The notes under the pieces were generated by a model that saw nothing but the letters and a program-made list of their open reading frames with translations, ran no database searches and was not told the DNA's origin. From positions 34,686,087 through 34,750,086 of the forward strand of contig NC_053149.1 in the NCBI RefSeq assembly GCF_016808335.1: a stretch of 64,000 bases of DNA, written 5' to 3'. This DNA is from Panicum virgatum. Taxonomy: Eukaryota; Streptophyta; Magnoliopsida; Poales; Poaceae. The first letter of the stretch is position 1. Each line of letters starts with the position of its first letter. This document shows positions 54,213 to 64,000 of the stretch, piece after piece. The translations under genes were made by a program, and so were the position numbers.

Positions 54213-54310
54213 CATCACCACCGCAGATCCAGGGCTCCAGTCTCTTGCCCTAGCAAAAAAAATTCCCCAGCACAGACACACCACCGCACCCTGCTCCTCC
54301 CCATTCCCCA

Positions 54311-55705
54311 ATGGTGCCACCACCGGCGGCTGTGGCCCGGCGCTCCTTGTCCTTGGACCACGAGATGTTTCTCGATTTCCTTGTGCTCGTCCTCTCCTGC
54401 CTTCCCTGCATCGCCGACCGTGAAAGCTTCGCTTCCGTCTGCACACTCTGGAGGCGTGCCGCGGGTCTCTCCGACGCGCCGCCGCCCGCTCAGCTCCCGT
54501 GGGCCATATTCCCGTCCGCAACCGCCGTGTCCACCGTGTTCAGCATCCTTTCCGCCTCCCCTCGACGGATCTACCTGCCAACCGAGCTCGTGGGCGCGCG
54601 CCTCTGCGGATCCCACCCCGGCGCCTGGGTGGCCGGCACCGGACACGTCTCCAGCGGCGGGAACGTTGCCGTCAATCTCTTGTCCCGCGAGATGGTTCAC
54701 CTTCCTAACAAGAAGCTGGTCCCCCTGAGCCGTCGACGCGCAATCCAGCTGCTGGAGGGTGAGGGTCCCGAGCCCTGGATCAGGCAGCGGGCGGAAAAGG
54801 ACGTGGCCGTCCGCGCCATCGCCTTCTCCGACGCGCCCAACTCGCCAGACTGCGTCGCGGCCGCTATCACGGAGGGCGTCTACCAACCCAGCGTCGCCAT
54901 GTGCTGGCTGGGAGCGCAGCCACAGCACTGGGCCGTGCCGTGGACGATTCCCGCTGGCGTCCAAGATGTTGTGTACTTCGAGGTCGGAGGTAATTTGAAG
55001 CCAAGCTTCTACTTTATCACCAACTGGGATGCCCTCTTCGTGGCATCCTTTGTTGATGATACACAGATCCTGGTGCACAAGTGCAGGGTACAGTGGCCGA
55101 CGGATGACATGCCTACCCTGCCGGCCAACGTCTACACAAGCCGGTACCTAGTGGTGACACGAGGGCACTTGCTAATGGTTCGCAGGTACTACTCTTACTC
55201 CAAAAGTGACGGCACGCATCAGACGATGCTCTTCAGGGTGTTCGAATTGCAAAATCAAACCCTAGACTTGTCATGGCTGGAGCTTGACAGTTTGGGTAGT
55301 CGAGCTCTCTTCCTTGCGCGCTGCAGTTCCAGGGCTTTTGAGTTGCCTGCTAACAGTGAGATCAAATCGGGGAGCATCTTTTTCTTGGACGACATTACAT
55401 TTGGTGAATCAGTGGCAGCAACAAAAAATGATAACCAATACAATCGCAATGACATGGGAGTGTATTACAAGGATGAACCAGGCTTAACTTGGCCTCATCT
55501 GTGCTCCAATCTTTTTGGGGCAAAAAACTTTGTGGCATTCCTGAAACATGAAGGGAAAATGGAAATCATGCTATTTGACAATCTGCAGGAATTGGAGACA
55601 TATGTTGGCAACAAACCTATTGAGGTGGAGATCAAAGGCTGCATCCGCCGCTTCAATTGGGAACAAGCCACCAAGTGCCCAACTCCAATCTGGTTTGCCC
55701 ATTGA
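54311..55705 (+). CDS. F-box protein with DUF295 domain (464 aa)
   Basis: This is a single-exon open frame with no interruption. The N-terminus has an F-box-like segment at about residues 17-52 (MFLDFLVLVLSCLPCIADRE, then FASVCTLWRRAA), lacking the usual leading LP. The rest is the DUF295 region: LPWAIFP, VAVRAIAFSDAP, then the C-terminal block GSIFFLDD (about residue 356), DMGVYYKDEPG and the ending IEVEIKGCIRRF..PTPIWFAH. The start is the first ATG after stops in all frames (CCCCAATGG). Grass genomes hold large, fast-changing families of these genes. F-box proteins usually serve as substrate receptors in SCF ubiquitin ligases; targets of the DUF295 group are largely unknown. A broken relative lies at 11292-11506. 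No antisense gene is credible here. Confidence 0.9.
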   Translation: MVPPPAAVARRSLSLDHEMFLDFLVLVLSCLPCIADRESFASVCTLWRRAAGLSDAPPPAQLPWAIFPSATAVSTVFSILSASPRRIYLPTELVGARLCGSHPGAWVAGTGHVSSGGNVAVNLLSREMVHLPNKKLVPLSRRRAIQLLEGEGPEPWIRQRAEKDVAVRAIAFSDAPNSPDCVAAAITEGVYQPSVAMCWLGAQPQHWAVPWTIPAGVQDVVYFEVGGNLKPSFYFITNWDALFVASFVDDTQILVHKCRVQWPTDDMPTLPANVYTSRYLVVTRGHLLMVRRYYSYSKSDGTHQTMLFRVFELQNQTLDLSWLELDSLGSRALFLARCSSRAFELPANSEIKSGSIFFLDDITFGESVAATKNDNQYNRNDMGVYYKDEPGLTWPHLCSNLFGAKNFVAFLKHEGKMEIMLFDNLQELETYVGNKPIEVEIKGCIRRFNWEQATKCPTPIWFAH

Positions 55706-55724
55706 GTTTCTGCAAACGGGCTAA

Positions 55725-55766
55725 AATAAAAGAGTTGGGAGAATTGGGGGACATATATTGAATAAA
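55725..55766 (+). promoter_or_regulatory. candidate poly(A) signals of the F-box gene
   Basis: AATAAA occurs at 55725-55730 and 55761-55766, 20 and 55 bp after the stop. The first is in a CTAAAATAAA context shared with the broken paralogue at 11524-11533. Confidence 0.5.
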
Positions 55767-55767
55767 A

Positions 55768-58427
55768 GATTATTGAGTACAATCACAATATGTATACTGT
55801 GCTGTGATGTAACAGAATGAGATTTGCTCTCAGCTGTGATTGGAATACAACTGTGCTTTTCTTAAAAGTTATGGAGCCCTATTTAGTTTATGTCTGAGTT
55901 TTGTATACTTGCATCATCTTCATGTGTGCTGAATATTTTGTATGAATATATAGTTTGTGTCCACTATGCATATTTGATTACATGTCTAGTTTATTGCGAA
56001 GTGTTCACTCATCACTTCGTAGTAAAAAAAATATAGTCATGAGAGAACAATGCAATATATCTCAAAGAAATTTAGTCAGTTAGCACTTCATAATTAAAGA
56101 CATAATGAGAAATATATATTCACAATACAATGTTGCGACATTTTCCTACTCATTTATTTATCATGGTGGTTCTAGATGATTCCTTTTGCCATATCTCAAG
56201 CTGTTTGCTTTAATATATTTGTTTGAATATAAAGATGGTTTGATAAATTGCTTGATAATGAGAGATATAAAAGAACATATCTTATAAATTAATAAAGAAA
56301 TATAGCACAGCCATAATAGTAATTATTTTTTGTATTTGTTCATTTTTAAAGATGAGGTACTAGTCAGCTGTTTCCCATCTTTCTTTATGTCTCAGATCTC
56401 CTTCAGTCTGATAATTACTTCCATCCATGCGTCCATCCTATTTGTCATTTAACAATTTCACTCTAAGCTATGTTCTTCCTCAACCTTGTTTTTTTAAAAG
56501 AAAATCAGGACCAGCCACGCATAATGTTGATACTGTCTTCCCTAAACAATACCCCAAGGATTTCTCTAGTTATTGAAACAAATTAACCAATTTTTATGGT
56601 ACACTTAACCATTCTTCACCATAGTAGGTCTCATCTTTGATCTCCTTCACGTTAGAAGCATATATTTATCTGATGGTATCATGACTTATAGTTCTAGTTT
56701 GGTTGTCTTTATTTCATATATGTTCTAATTGATTTGGAGAAACACTTCCATAATGTAAAATAATAACTGTCCAAATTAAAATTTTCAAGTGTAACCAAGA
56801 TTCAACTATAGTTGATAAGGGTTCACTATGATTTGTAACTAGTAGACATTCAGCTAAGTTCTATGCAATCTAGCAAGATTGTGTGGATGATAGATCGAGT
56901 AACATTGGTTGATAACTAAAAATGTTGAAGGCTTGATTTGGGGTATAAACAAAATAAATTAGTATATACCCGAACCTTGATGGGATAGCTAGATCAAACA
57001 GAACCAAACCCAAAAAAAGCAATGAGGGCTTCTAGTTTTTTGTAGAAATATAATTTGTTGTACCACATAGTATCCAATCTGCTGTAACACATCATAAATC
57101 GATTTCTGTGCCATGAGAGTAATAGCCATACCCTATTCATGAGTCTTTCCCAATTTTACGGTGAAATCTGATCCAAATTTAGCACATATAAGGTATATAT
57201 TTGGGAATTGATAAGATTCAGTTTATTTTCTATAAGTTTCGGTACTCTATTATATATTATCTCAATATTGTATATATCAATGGAAGAAGCCTATAGTGCA
57301 TGCCCCCTTTTGTGGTTGGAAACTTGACAAGACCAAGGTTCTGTCATCTGAGTCGTACTAACATTTTTTGGTGCTCTCTCTTAGCCCTATTGAGTTCAGT
57401 CGTTATCCAATTTAACTACACTACCTTCAATGTGAATTGGTAGGAAGTTTAGAATGCACAAAACATATAATATTGGAACAAAATCAACCTACTGGATAAC
57501 TAGTAATAATGATGGTGCCCACGTAGTAAGAATAAGTTGTTTGTTTTCTGGGTCATGATTACCTCATTAAGGAATTCCACTTAGGCCTTAACTCAGAGCT
57601 TCTGCATCTCCCTGTGTCACAGATTTCAACTTCTATTGCAGCAGCATAATATAAGTCGCTGATATTGTGGTAAGCAGTGAAATATTCATAGATTCTATAA
57701 CCTAGAGGCTATCCTATATCTCGTTTACGTCGAAAAAAGTGATATCAGATTTTAATGAGTCAAACAATTTATATTTACCTTTAAAATATATTTTTATTAC
57801 AGGGCAAAACACTAAGGGAGGCACTATATACTACTGTATATCGATTATCGTGTTACTCTGTACAAGATACTGTAGTTGAGAGCTAACTAGTCTACTAAGG
57901 AAGTATAAGATATGTGCAAGGGAGAGAGGTTCCACCAAGGAAAATAAGTCATCTCAGAATGTTGGATCATTCCATCAAGAGAACTGTTGAACTTTTGTCG
58001 ATGTCCACTTATTATTCTGAGAGTGGCATGCACTTTGAAGAGCCACAGCTGTATGGATGCTACATGCATGCATAGCCTCAAATAATCTCCCATTAACTTG
58101 CATTGCTTTCCAAGATATGTCATGCAGTCAAATTATGGTATTATTTAAAACCTAATTAAGCATGTTGTAGCATTGTGAAGAAGGATGTTTTGGAATCCCA
58201 GGTATATATACCAACATGAGTCCAGCACTGTTGATTGATGGGCACTGGAAGAGTAAAGTGGACAAGTGCATGTTTTCCTCCACAGACGGGTTCAACAAGC
58301 AAGTTCATACCTGTAGAGTGTGCTTCTTTCTTTTCACGACATTCTCTTTGTTATAGTGTCATTTGACTACTAGCCACATAATTACCTTTACCTTCATCGT
58401 AATTTTGCTTTTCCAAAAACAATTGGG
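55768..58427. other. AT-rich intergenic DNA
   Basis: I find no protein-like frame longer than about 80 codons, no terminal repeats and no RNA gene. Old decayed transposons may be hidden here. Confidence 0.5.
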
Positions 58428-58447
58428 GGTTGGGGGGGGGCGGGGGT
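58428..58447 (+). repeat. G-rich run
   Basis: GGGTTGGGGGGGGGGCGGGG sits in an otherwise AT-rich region and could form a G-quadruplex. Confidence 0.6.
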
Positions 58448-58512
58448 GATTGAAGTGCCCCTTAATTTTGTAGTGCATTTTTATGTACCTGCTTCTATAT
58501 GCCAATTTTTGT

Positions 58513-58556
58513 TCTAATAGGTCAATCAGATCAAAAATTGTGATTGACCTATTAGA
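58513..58556. repeat. perfect 16-bp inverted repeat with 12-base loop
   Basis: TCTAATAGGTCAATCA (58513-58528) and TGATTGACCTATTAGA (58541-58556) pair perfectly. No terminator role is expected in a plant. It may be the middle of a folded-back MITE. Confidence 0.7.
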
Positions 58557-58914
58557 CATACCAAAGTGTATTCTTATCACACAAACCATAGAGGTAAATT
58601 ACTAATTTGCCCCTTTTCTAAAGACAACAACCTCATTTGTTAGGAATAATGGTTGTCATAGCCATCATACAAGAATAATAGACCTCTTATTATTCACCAT
58701 CTTTCCAGAGTGCAGGCTGCGGTTGCTTTGTAAGTCTCAAAATACTTCATCCTTCCACCAAAAGAACCCTACACTTCCTCGGTTGCATGTGACATTTCAC
58801 CATTGGAACAATAAGTACTTTGTACCAGCCTGACCCAAATGTGTTTCATTGTTTATTATAGTATCATTTGATTTGCATACCTATGGCTATGCAGGGATTT
58901 ACCATATGAAAAAA

Positions 58915-60155
58915 CACTACAAGAAATAATTTATTTTGTGACGGTAGGAATTCATCACGGATCGTTGAAAACCCATCATAGAGTAGTAGCACAGCCCAAG
59001 CCCAACTTTTGTGGAAAACATCATAAATGGTTGCCACATGACAACTGACATGGCTATTGATGTGGATAATTTCGATGACATGGCTTGTACCAATGATGTG
59101 GATGATGATGCAATTTGTGACATGGCAGGTACTGATGATGTGGAGGCTACTGACATGGCACACGAGTTTTTTTAGGGTTACATGGCCCATTTGTTAATGG
59201 GTCCAATTCAGAACTGGGCCACTTTGATGGGCCATTTTTTCAGCCAATATATAAGGCAACAAGAAAAGCCCATTTAATAAAATGATCAATTCAGCCCACA
59301 AGATTTATCAACCAATTTGACCAGGACTATAGATTCAAACTGATCAAATTTAGAACAGCACCATGTCACCATCCCATAATACACAATTTTCCAGTCCAGA
59401 TAACATGCATGCTTTCATATAGCATCACAAGAGATTCACTATGGCACATAAACCAATTAAAGCACTAGAAACACCAAATAGCACCACCAACAATAACAGA
59501 CAGGTAGCAGCAACCAAGGAACCAAAGAATTCTTTTTCACCACCTATCAATGTTGTGGAGCACATTTATCTAGCAACATTTTCTTCCCTGATAGGCTTCT
59601 CTTCTTTCTAACTGCCAGTTCTTTAACCCTTTGAATCACCTACAGGAATTAATGTCAATAGATAGTTAACATTTGAGAATTGCAGGGAATCAAAAGGATT
59701 GGCTGCTCAAATGAAAGATGGTAGTCACATACATAAATGTCTCTTCAAAGTAAATTGAAGACAAACTTTTTTATTTGAACCTTCAAATATGCTAGATCAA
59801 ATAAGCAGCTCTGGTTGATAAGCTTCAAACATTTTAATAGATGGGAAGCATCAAATAAGTACTCAAACTGATTAATAAACTGACATGTCACAAACAACAA
59901 GCGATTAAATTAGATTTACTGTTTCTTCATTCAAGCAAAAGAATCATGTTGCAGTATCACTATCCAAAGCTCTAGGGAAAGATTAAATTAACACATGGCA
60001 TTAAGATAGATGGATAAGGAGCAACATGGCTAGCCTCACATGTTTACTTGTACGTTGAAAATAAGACAGCATGTAATCTCAACAGCTAACATTAACTACT
60101 AGGCATATACAATGTTTAAGGACACATAGCATATCACAAGGAACATGGACAGAAT
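58915..60155. mobile_element. left part of a fourth CACTA-like element, interrupted by the Tat-type LTR element
   Basis: CACTACAAGAAATAATTTATTTTGTGACGG at 58915 has the form of a common CACTA terminus. It is followed by ACGG/CATCA words in both orientations and by degenerate repeats of GATGATGTGG..GACATGGC (59040-59165). No matching right end is visible before the LTR element begins at 60156, so the remainder is probably beyond it, outside the window. A spliced-looking last exon on the - strand is at 59639-59547. Confidence 0.55.
59547..59639 (-). pseudogene. possible last exon in the fourth CACTA-like element
   Basis: After an acceptor-like TTAATTCCTGTAG, the - strand reads VIQRVKELAVRKKRSLSGKK and stops after 30 codons. 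It is basic and could be a nuclear-localisation tail. There is no family match from memory; support is weak. Confidence 0.25.
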
Positions 60156-61110
60156 TGTTGACGCGAGATGATCACACACCAAGCCCAGGAGCCCCGTACG
60201 CCAAGCACGGACTGCACTTGATTTGAACCAAGGCGTGCCAGTCAATTTGACCTGTAAATTGATATGGAAACAACAAACCGTCAAATTCAAGAGTGTATCG
60301 GCTGGATTTCCGAATCACTCTTACGCGGCGTATCGGCAAGGCCCTGCCGATACAGAAGACGACAATAGATCGGGTATGGTGAGTGTGTAATAAAAGCGAT
60401 CTACAAGGGATCAGCAATGAGCTGCCGATGCCGATAAGCAACTAGATGGCAAGATCTAAAGCCGACACGTGCCAGATAATAGTGTACAAACCCACGAATG
60501 TATGGATCTGGACAAAGCTAAGCTTATAATCAATCTAATCGGCTTTACAAGGTTTATCGTGATAAACAAGGAGCTTACAGCCGATTAAACAAATCACTAA
60601 GCCGGGTAGTTTGTGAATGAATCTAAACGAGAAAACAACGACGCCCGGAAGCTAAAGCTCAGATTTACTCGGTAAACGAAAACTTACCAGCAAACCAAGT
60701 CGCTCGAATGTGAGGCGTCCTTGATCAGCTTGAAAGAACTCGCGAAAAAGCAAAAGATGGTGAAGCCGCCGACGAGAAAATTAAATTGCAAGTAGAGTAA
60801 ATTTGTGTTTGTTGGATGTGTATCAATCTTTACAATAGCCGGGGGGCTCATATTTATACCCTACGCTAACACAATCCTAGCCAATTACGGCAAAGCAGAT
60901 TCTATCTTAAGAAACAAGAAACTATTCTAAAAATAAGATAACTCTTGCTAAACCGAAGCAAAAATATCTGGTCAATCTCCCCTTCCTCGGTCAGCAAGAT
61001 TTTCAACCGTGGCACGCGACCACTCCTCCAAATCCACCGATCGTACAATGCAGAACCATTTCCCCTTTGCAACACCCTTCCTTGACACGTGCCAAAATCT
61101 AGTGTCAACA
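60156..61110 (-). repeat. 3' LTR of the second Tat-type element (955 bp)
   Basis: On the - strand it starts TGTTGACACTAGATTTTGG and ends ..CATCTCGCGTCAACA. The TATA box on the - strand is GGTATAAATA (60851-60860). The polypurine tract TTGGGGGGCATG lies directly outside it (61111-61122). Confidence 0.88.
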
Positions 61111-61122
61111 CATGCCCCCCAA
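61111..61122 (-). other. polypurine tract of the second Tat-type element
   Basis: The - strand reads AATTGGGGGGCATG immediately before the LTR start TGTTGACAC. Confidence 0.7.
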
Positions 61123-61499
61123 TTTCGGAGTAAAAATGTCCTTTTTACTTTGAAATTAAGTTTTGTCATGATTACACTGTCGAACGGTCTCTTCACTTAC
61201 TGCTATCTCGCTTCCCGTGCGGGTGGTGAGCGAAAATCTCTTCTTTGCCCTCAGCCTTTCACCTTCTCATCCGCACAACGGGAATCTGCCGATTCATCTT
61301 CCGTCTTTTTACCTGCATGCCCCTCAATTAATCCTAGGGGTAAAAGCTGCACCGGGGCATGCAACCGATTCATCTCCTTCATCTTGGGCTATAAATCACC
61401 CCATCGGCACTGTAGTTTCTCCATGAGCCGGAGCTTCCTTTGCCTTCTTCTTCTTCAAGCTTCCCAAAAACCCTAGCCTCTCTTCCTTTCTCTAAGCAA
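61123..61499 (+). other. leader and promoter region of the antisense gene
   Basis: Non-coding. GGCTATAAATCACCCC at about 61387-61402 is a good TATA box on the + strand, about 105 bp before the ATG at 61500. It fits a separate promoter for the antisense gene. Confidence 0.5.
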
Positions 61500-62227
61500 A
61501 TGGCCAGCAACTAGCGTGCCGGCGAGGGTTCCTCCACCGCTCCTCCGCCGCTCCGTCCTCACCTTGGGTAAGATCCTTTTTTTTCTAATCAATGCTGCAT
61601 CTCAGATCTTCTTCTGACCACTTTCTCATCTCTGCAGAGACGCTGCCGTCGAGCTCCCCGCCAACTTCCAAAACCTGGATGAGGGCACCCAGGGTTACAT
61701 CCGCGACCTCCTCGCCAACTCGCCAAAGCCCGCCGCGACCTCGACCGGGCACAGACGGATTACGTCGTCATCCGCGGCCATCTCATCAACGCCGACACCA
61801 AGGTCGCAAGTGAGTTCTCTTGGCCATGCCTTCTCTGATGATTTTCTCCAATTTTCTAATCTAATCTTTCCACCTCCCAGACTTGGAGTCGAAGGTCCAG
61901 AACCTCCTGGAAGCCTCCTGAGTCGCCATAGACTCAATGAGTGCGAGGGGAAGCACCGTCGCCGCACGCCTCCGAAACGTCCCGGCCCGCGTCACGGAGG
62001 TCGCCGAGCATGGGGTCCATGCGGGTGCCGCCAGGGCCATCGCCGTCGTCTCCAACATGTCTGGGGCGGACTACCAGCAGTGGGAGCCGGTCTTCCCCGA
62101 GTGGGGCGCAGCGCGGGATGCCTACGACGAGCTGGTTGATGACCTCAGCCGTCCTGCCGATGCCATCGTGGCCGACGTGAGCTTGGACGGGGTTGTCAGC
62201 AACCTCTTCGGAGCAGAGTCAGATTAG
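61500..62227 (+). pseudogene. antisense accessory gene of the second Tat-type element, short three-exon form, broken
   Basis: Exon 1 (61500-61567) starts MASN and is cut at once by TAG (61512-61514), then reads RAGEGSSTAPPPLRPHLG. Exon 2 (61638-61809) reads LDEGTQGYIRDLLAN, then after a 1-base shift near 61725, DLDRAQTDYVVIRGHLINAD. Exon 3 (61881-62227) reads NLESKVQNLLEAS, a TGA (relatives likely Arg), then MSARGSTVAARLRNVPARV..YDELVDDLSRPADAIVADVSLDGVVSNLF. Splice sites are GT-AG and the exon 2/3 junction keeps phase (codon AAC). It sits opposite to pol like the longer gene at 3423-7102, though I see no PF04195 domain here. Its function is unknown. Confidence 0.65.
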
Positions 62228-62593
62228 GTTGTAGCATGTAACAGCCTATCTGGCTCTTTGTAAATATAATTAATGGATGGGCGTCCTCCCCCCTTTGCTT
62301 CCTGTTTTTGCCTTTACTGCACATCGATTTAATTTTCTGTCTTGCAATCCACATCCAGCGCGCTGAACAAACCAACCCATCTCCAAGATCCAAAATCGAA
62401 GGAGAAATCCGAATCAGATTCGAACCATATGCTTGGACTGTATTTTTGATCTAAGGGCGATATATGTCATATCGGCCACGAGAACACTCGAACGCATTAT
62501 GACACGATCAAGTCTTTTCTTATTTTGTGTTAAAGGTGATACTTTTTCTGTATCGGCTATACTTGAAACCAACTGATTGTTTTGTGTAATCGG
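62228..62593. other. spacer between antisense gene and pol 3' end
   Basis: No gene. TAATTAATGG and TTTGTAAATATAATT near 62260 could be the antisense gene's poly(A) region. Confidence 0.45.
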
Positions 62594-64000
62594 TTATGCA
62601 TCTACCCACACACTTAGGTAATACTTCATCAAATATTTGCCATTAAGCGCATTGAAAAACTCTTCTCCCTCTAGTGTCTCCAAAATGTACGCATTCCCAT
62701 GAACACATTTACTAATCTTGTATGGCCCCTCCCATGTAGGGGACCACTTGCCAAATTTAGGGTCTTTTATTCCTATTGGCAAGACCAGTTTCCACACCAA
62801 GTCTCCTTGGTCAAAAGATTTGGCTTTGACATTCTTATCATACCATTGGCCCACTCTAGCTTTGTTAGCCTCGATATTGATGAGAGCGTTCAGCTGATGC
62901 CCAGCCAAATCTTCCAACTCATCCTTCATCAATGTGGTATAATCTTCGGCTGTTAACTGATCCTGGAATGTAACCCGTCTAGAACCAAGCCGAGTTTCTC
63001 ATGGAAGTACAGCTTCATGCCCATAGACCAACTGGTACGGAGACACTTTGGTAGCTCCATGGCAAGACATTTTGTAGGCCCATAAAGCTTCATTAAAAGT
63101 CGTGTGCCACCTCTTTGGTTGTTCTTCAATTTTTCTCTTAATTAACTTGATGATCCCTTTATTGGAAGCTTCTGCCTGACCATTGGCTTGAGCATAATAC
63201 GGAGAAGAATTCAACAACTTGATCCCCATACTTGCAGCAAACTCTCCAAATTCCTCTGAAATAAACATACTGCCTTGATCGGTTGTGATGGTCTGCGGAG
63301 TACCAAATCGATACACAATATGCTCCTTCACAAACTCAATCATCTCTTTGGACGTCACAGTTTTCCGAGGAATTGGTTCAACCCATTTGGTGAAATAATC
63401 TATTGCTACCAATATGAATTTGTGATTCTTGCTGGATGGTGGATAAATTTGTCCAATCAAGTCAATTCCCCATCCTCTGAATGGCCACAGCTTAATAATA
63501 GGATTCATAGCCGATGCCGGTGCTCTCTGCACATTGCCAAATTTCTGACAACCTTTATAATAAGTGAAGCAATCTTCTAACATGGTTGGCCAAAAGTATC
63601 CGTTTCTCCTGATCACTCACTTTATTTTATATGCCGATTGAAGTGACCCACAAACACCTTCATGTATCTCTCCCATTAAGACTTTAGCTTCTTCCCTATC
63701 AATGCATCTGAGCAAGACTCCATCAATCGTTCGATAATATAATTCCCCTTCCAGTAACACGTACTTAGTCGCTTGAAATCTGATCCTCCAGCTTACTTTC
63801 TTAGAGGGATTTTCCAAATACTCTACAATCTCCTTCCTCCAATCATCAGCAGGTAATTCCAAAGTCATCACACCTTCCATCGACCGATAACCAGAAACAT
63901 ATTCTATGGTCACCTTTTTGAATTCTCTCAACAATCGGCAACACTCTTCATGATAGACCCATAGGATATCAGCTTTACATTCATATATGCCGATCAACTG
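62594..64000 (-). pseudogene. pol: decayed pol (integrase region) of the second Tat-type element
   Basis: One frame reads leftward from the window edge: end of RNase H (63997-), integrase zinc finger, integrase core (63616-62999) and C-terminal GPY-like module (FGKWSPTWEGPYKISKCV, 62932-62594). The core keeps all three acids: WGIDLIGQ, TTDQGSMF and NGQAEASNK. The zinc finger is damaged: the second His is Leu (HEGVCGSLQSA) and the last Cys is Phe (KGCQKFG). TGA stops near 63617 and 62998 interrupt the frame where relatives have Trp. The family differs in sequence from the pol at 1-2830. Confidence 0.88.

Larger units (their letters stand above)
60156..64000 (-). mobile_element. second Tat-type Ty3/gypsy element, 3' part (runs off the right edge)
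   Basis: An LTR at 60156-61110 is followed (in + coordinates) by a G/C primer tract, an antisense gene (61500-62227), and - strand integrase/pol from 62594 to the window edge. The layout is the mirror image of the element at 1-11201: pol, then accessory gene on the opposite strand, then 3' LTR. The left flank AGAAT (60151-60155) should be the target duplication; its partner is outside the window. Confidence 0.88.

Noticed and set aside
54204..55078. - strand frame of 287 codons opposite the F-box gene
   Set aside because: It lies wholly within the F-box coding region in a GC-rich stretch, with no domain features.
61009..61476. 155-codon + strand frame overlapping the LTR end
   Set aside because: It crosses the LTR boundary and has no domain; the better-supported + strand gene starts at 61500.
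62594..64000. That the right-hand pol and the left-hand pol (1-2830) are two ends of one element
   Set aside because: They read on opposite strands and their integrase sequences differ strongly, so they are separate families.

Overview
This is a plant nuclear sequence, almost certainly from a grass (Poaceae). The evidence is GC-rich exons beside AT-rich spacers, grass-type Ty3/gypsy elements of at least two lineages, large CACTA (En/Spm) elements whose subterminal arrays use a TTCGCCGTGTGCC motif, a Stowaway MITE, a tRNA-derived SINE, and an F-box/DUF295 gene of the kind greatly expanded in grasses. Species cannot be fixed from sequence alone; nothing bacterial is present. I found one host gene that looks intact (F-box/DUF295, 54311-55705) and one broken relative of it (11292-11506). 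Nearly everything else is nested transposable elements.

Layout. 1-11201: 3' part of a Ty3/gypsy element of the Tat/Grande type on the + strand: decayed pol (1-2830), a long antisense accessory gene (7102-3423, - strand), non-coding leader, and a 3' LTR (9730-11201). It was inserted in a CACTA element of which only the last 90 bp remain in view (11202-11291). That CACTA had itself interrupted the DUF295 gene fragment. 11507-14767: AT-rich spacer with a 365-bp Stowaway MITE (12055-12419) and a small LINE-like remnant.

14768-51488: one very large CACTA element with TIRs CACTACCGGAA and 3-bp target duplication AAT on both sides. It has been swollen by two later insertions. The first is a complete chromodomain-type (Tekay-like) Ty3/gypsy element on the - strand (16421-30125; 3.4-kb LTRs, 5-bp duplication GGCCC). 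The second is another CACTA on the - strand (30961-45092; TIRs CACTAGTACA, 3-bp duplication CAC). Removing both leaves a host CACTA of 8,876 bp. Each CACTA carries the usual gene pair, a TNP2-type transposase and a second En/Spm-type protein, and all four genes are broken. 51489-54310: spacer with a 528-bp solo LTR (duplication TGAAT), a CACTCGGCAAA-type CACTA relict, and a SINE with a 17-bp target duplication.

54311-55705: intronless F-box/DUF295 gene. 55768-60155: AT-rich spacer, then the end of another CACTA-like element (from 58915). 60156-64000: another Tat-type Ty3/gypsy element on the - strand: LTR (60156-61110), a + strand antisense gene with three exons (61500-62227), and decayed integrase/pol running off the right edge.

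The history readable from target duplications is a host F-box gene family locus invaded by CACTA elements, which then became landing sites for LTR elements and further CACTAs. Most nonsense mutations are of a kind expected from deamination of methylated cytosine, fitting silenced heterochromatin. The least explained items are a duplicated pair of pre-gag ORFs in the Tekay-like element, each opening directly after a splice-acceptor-like AG, and CACGTG-rich minisatellites near both ends of the inner CACTA.
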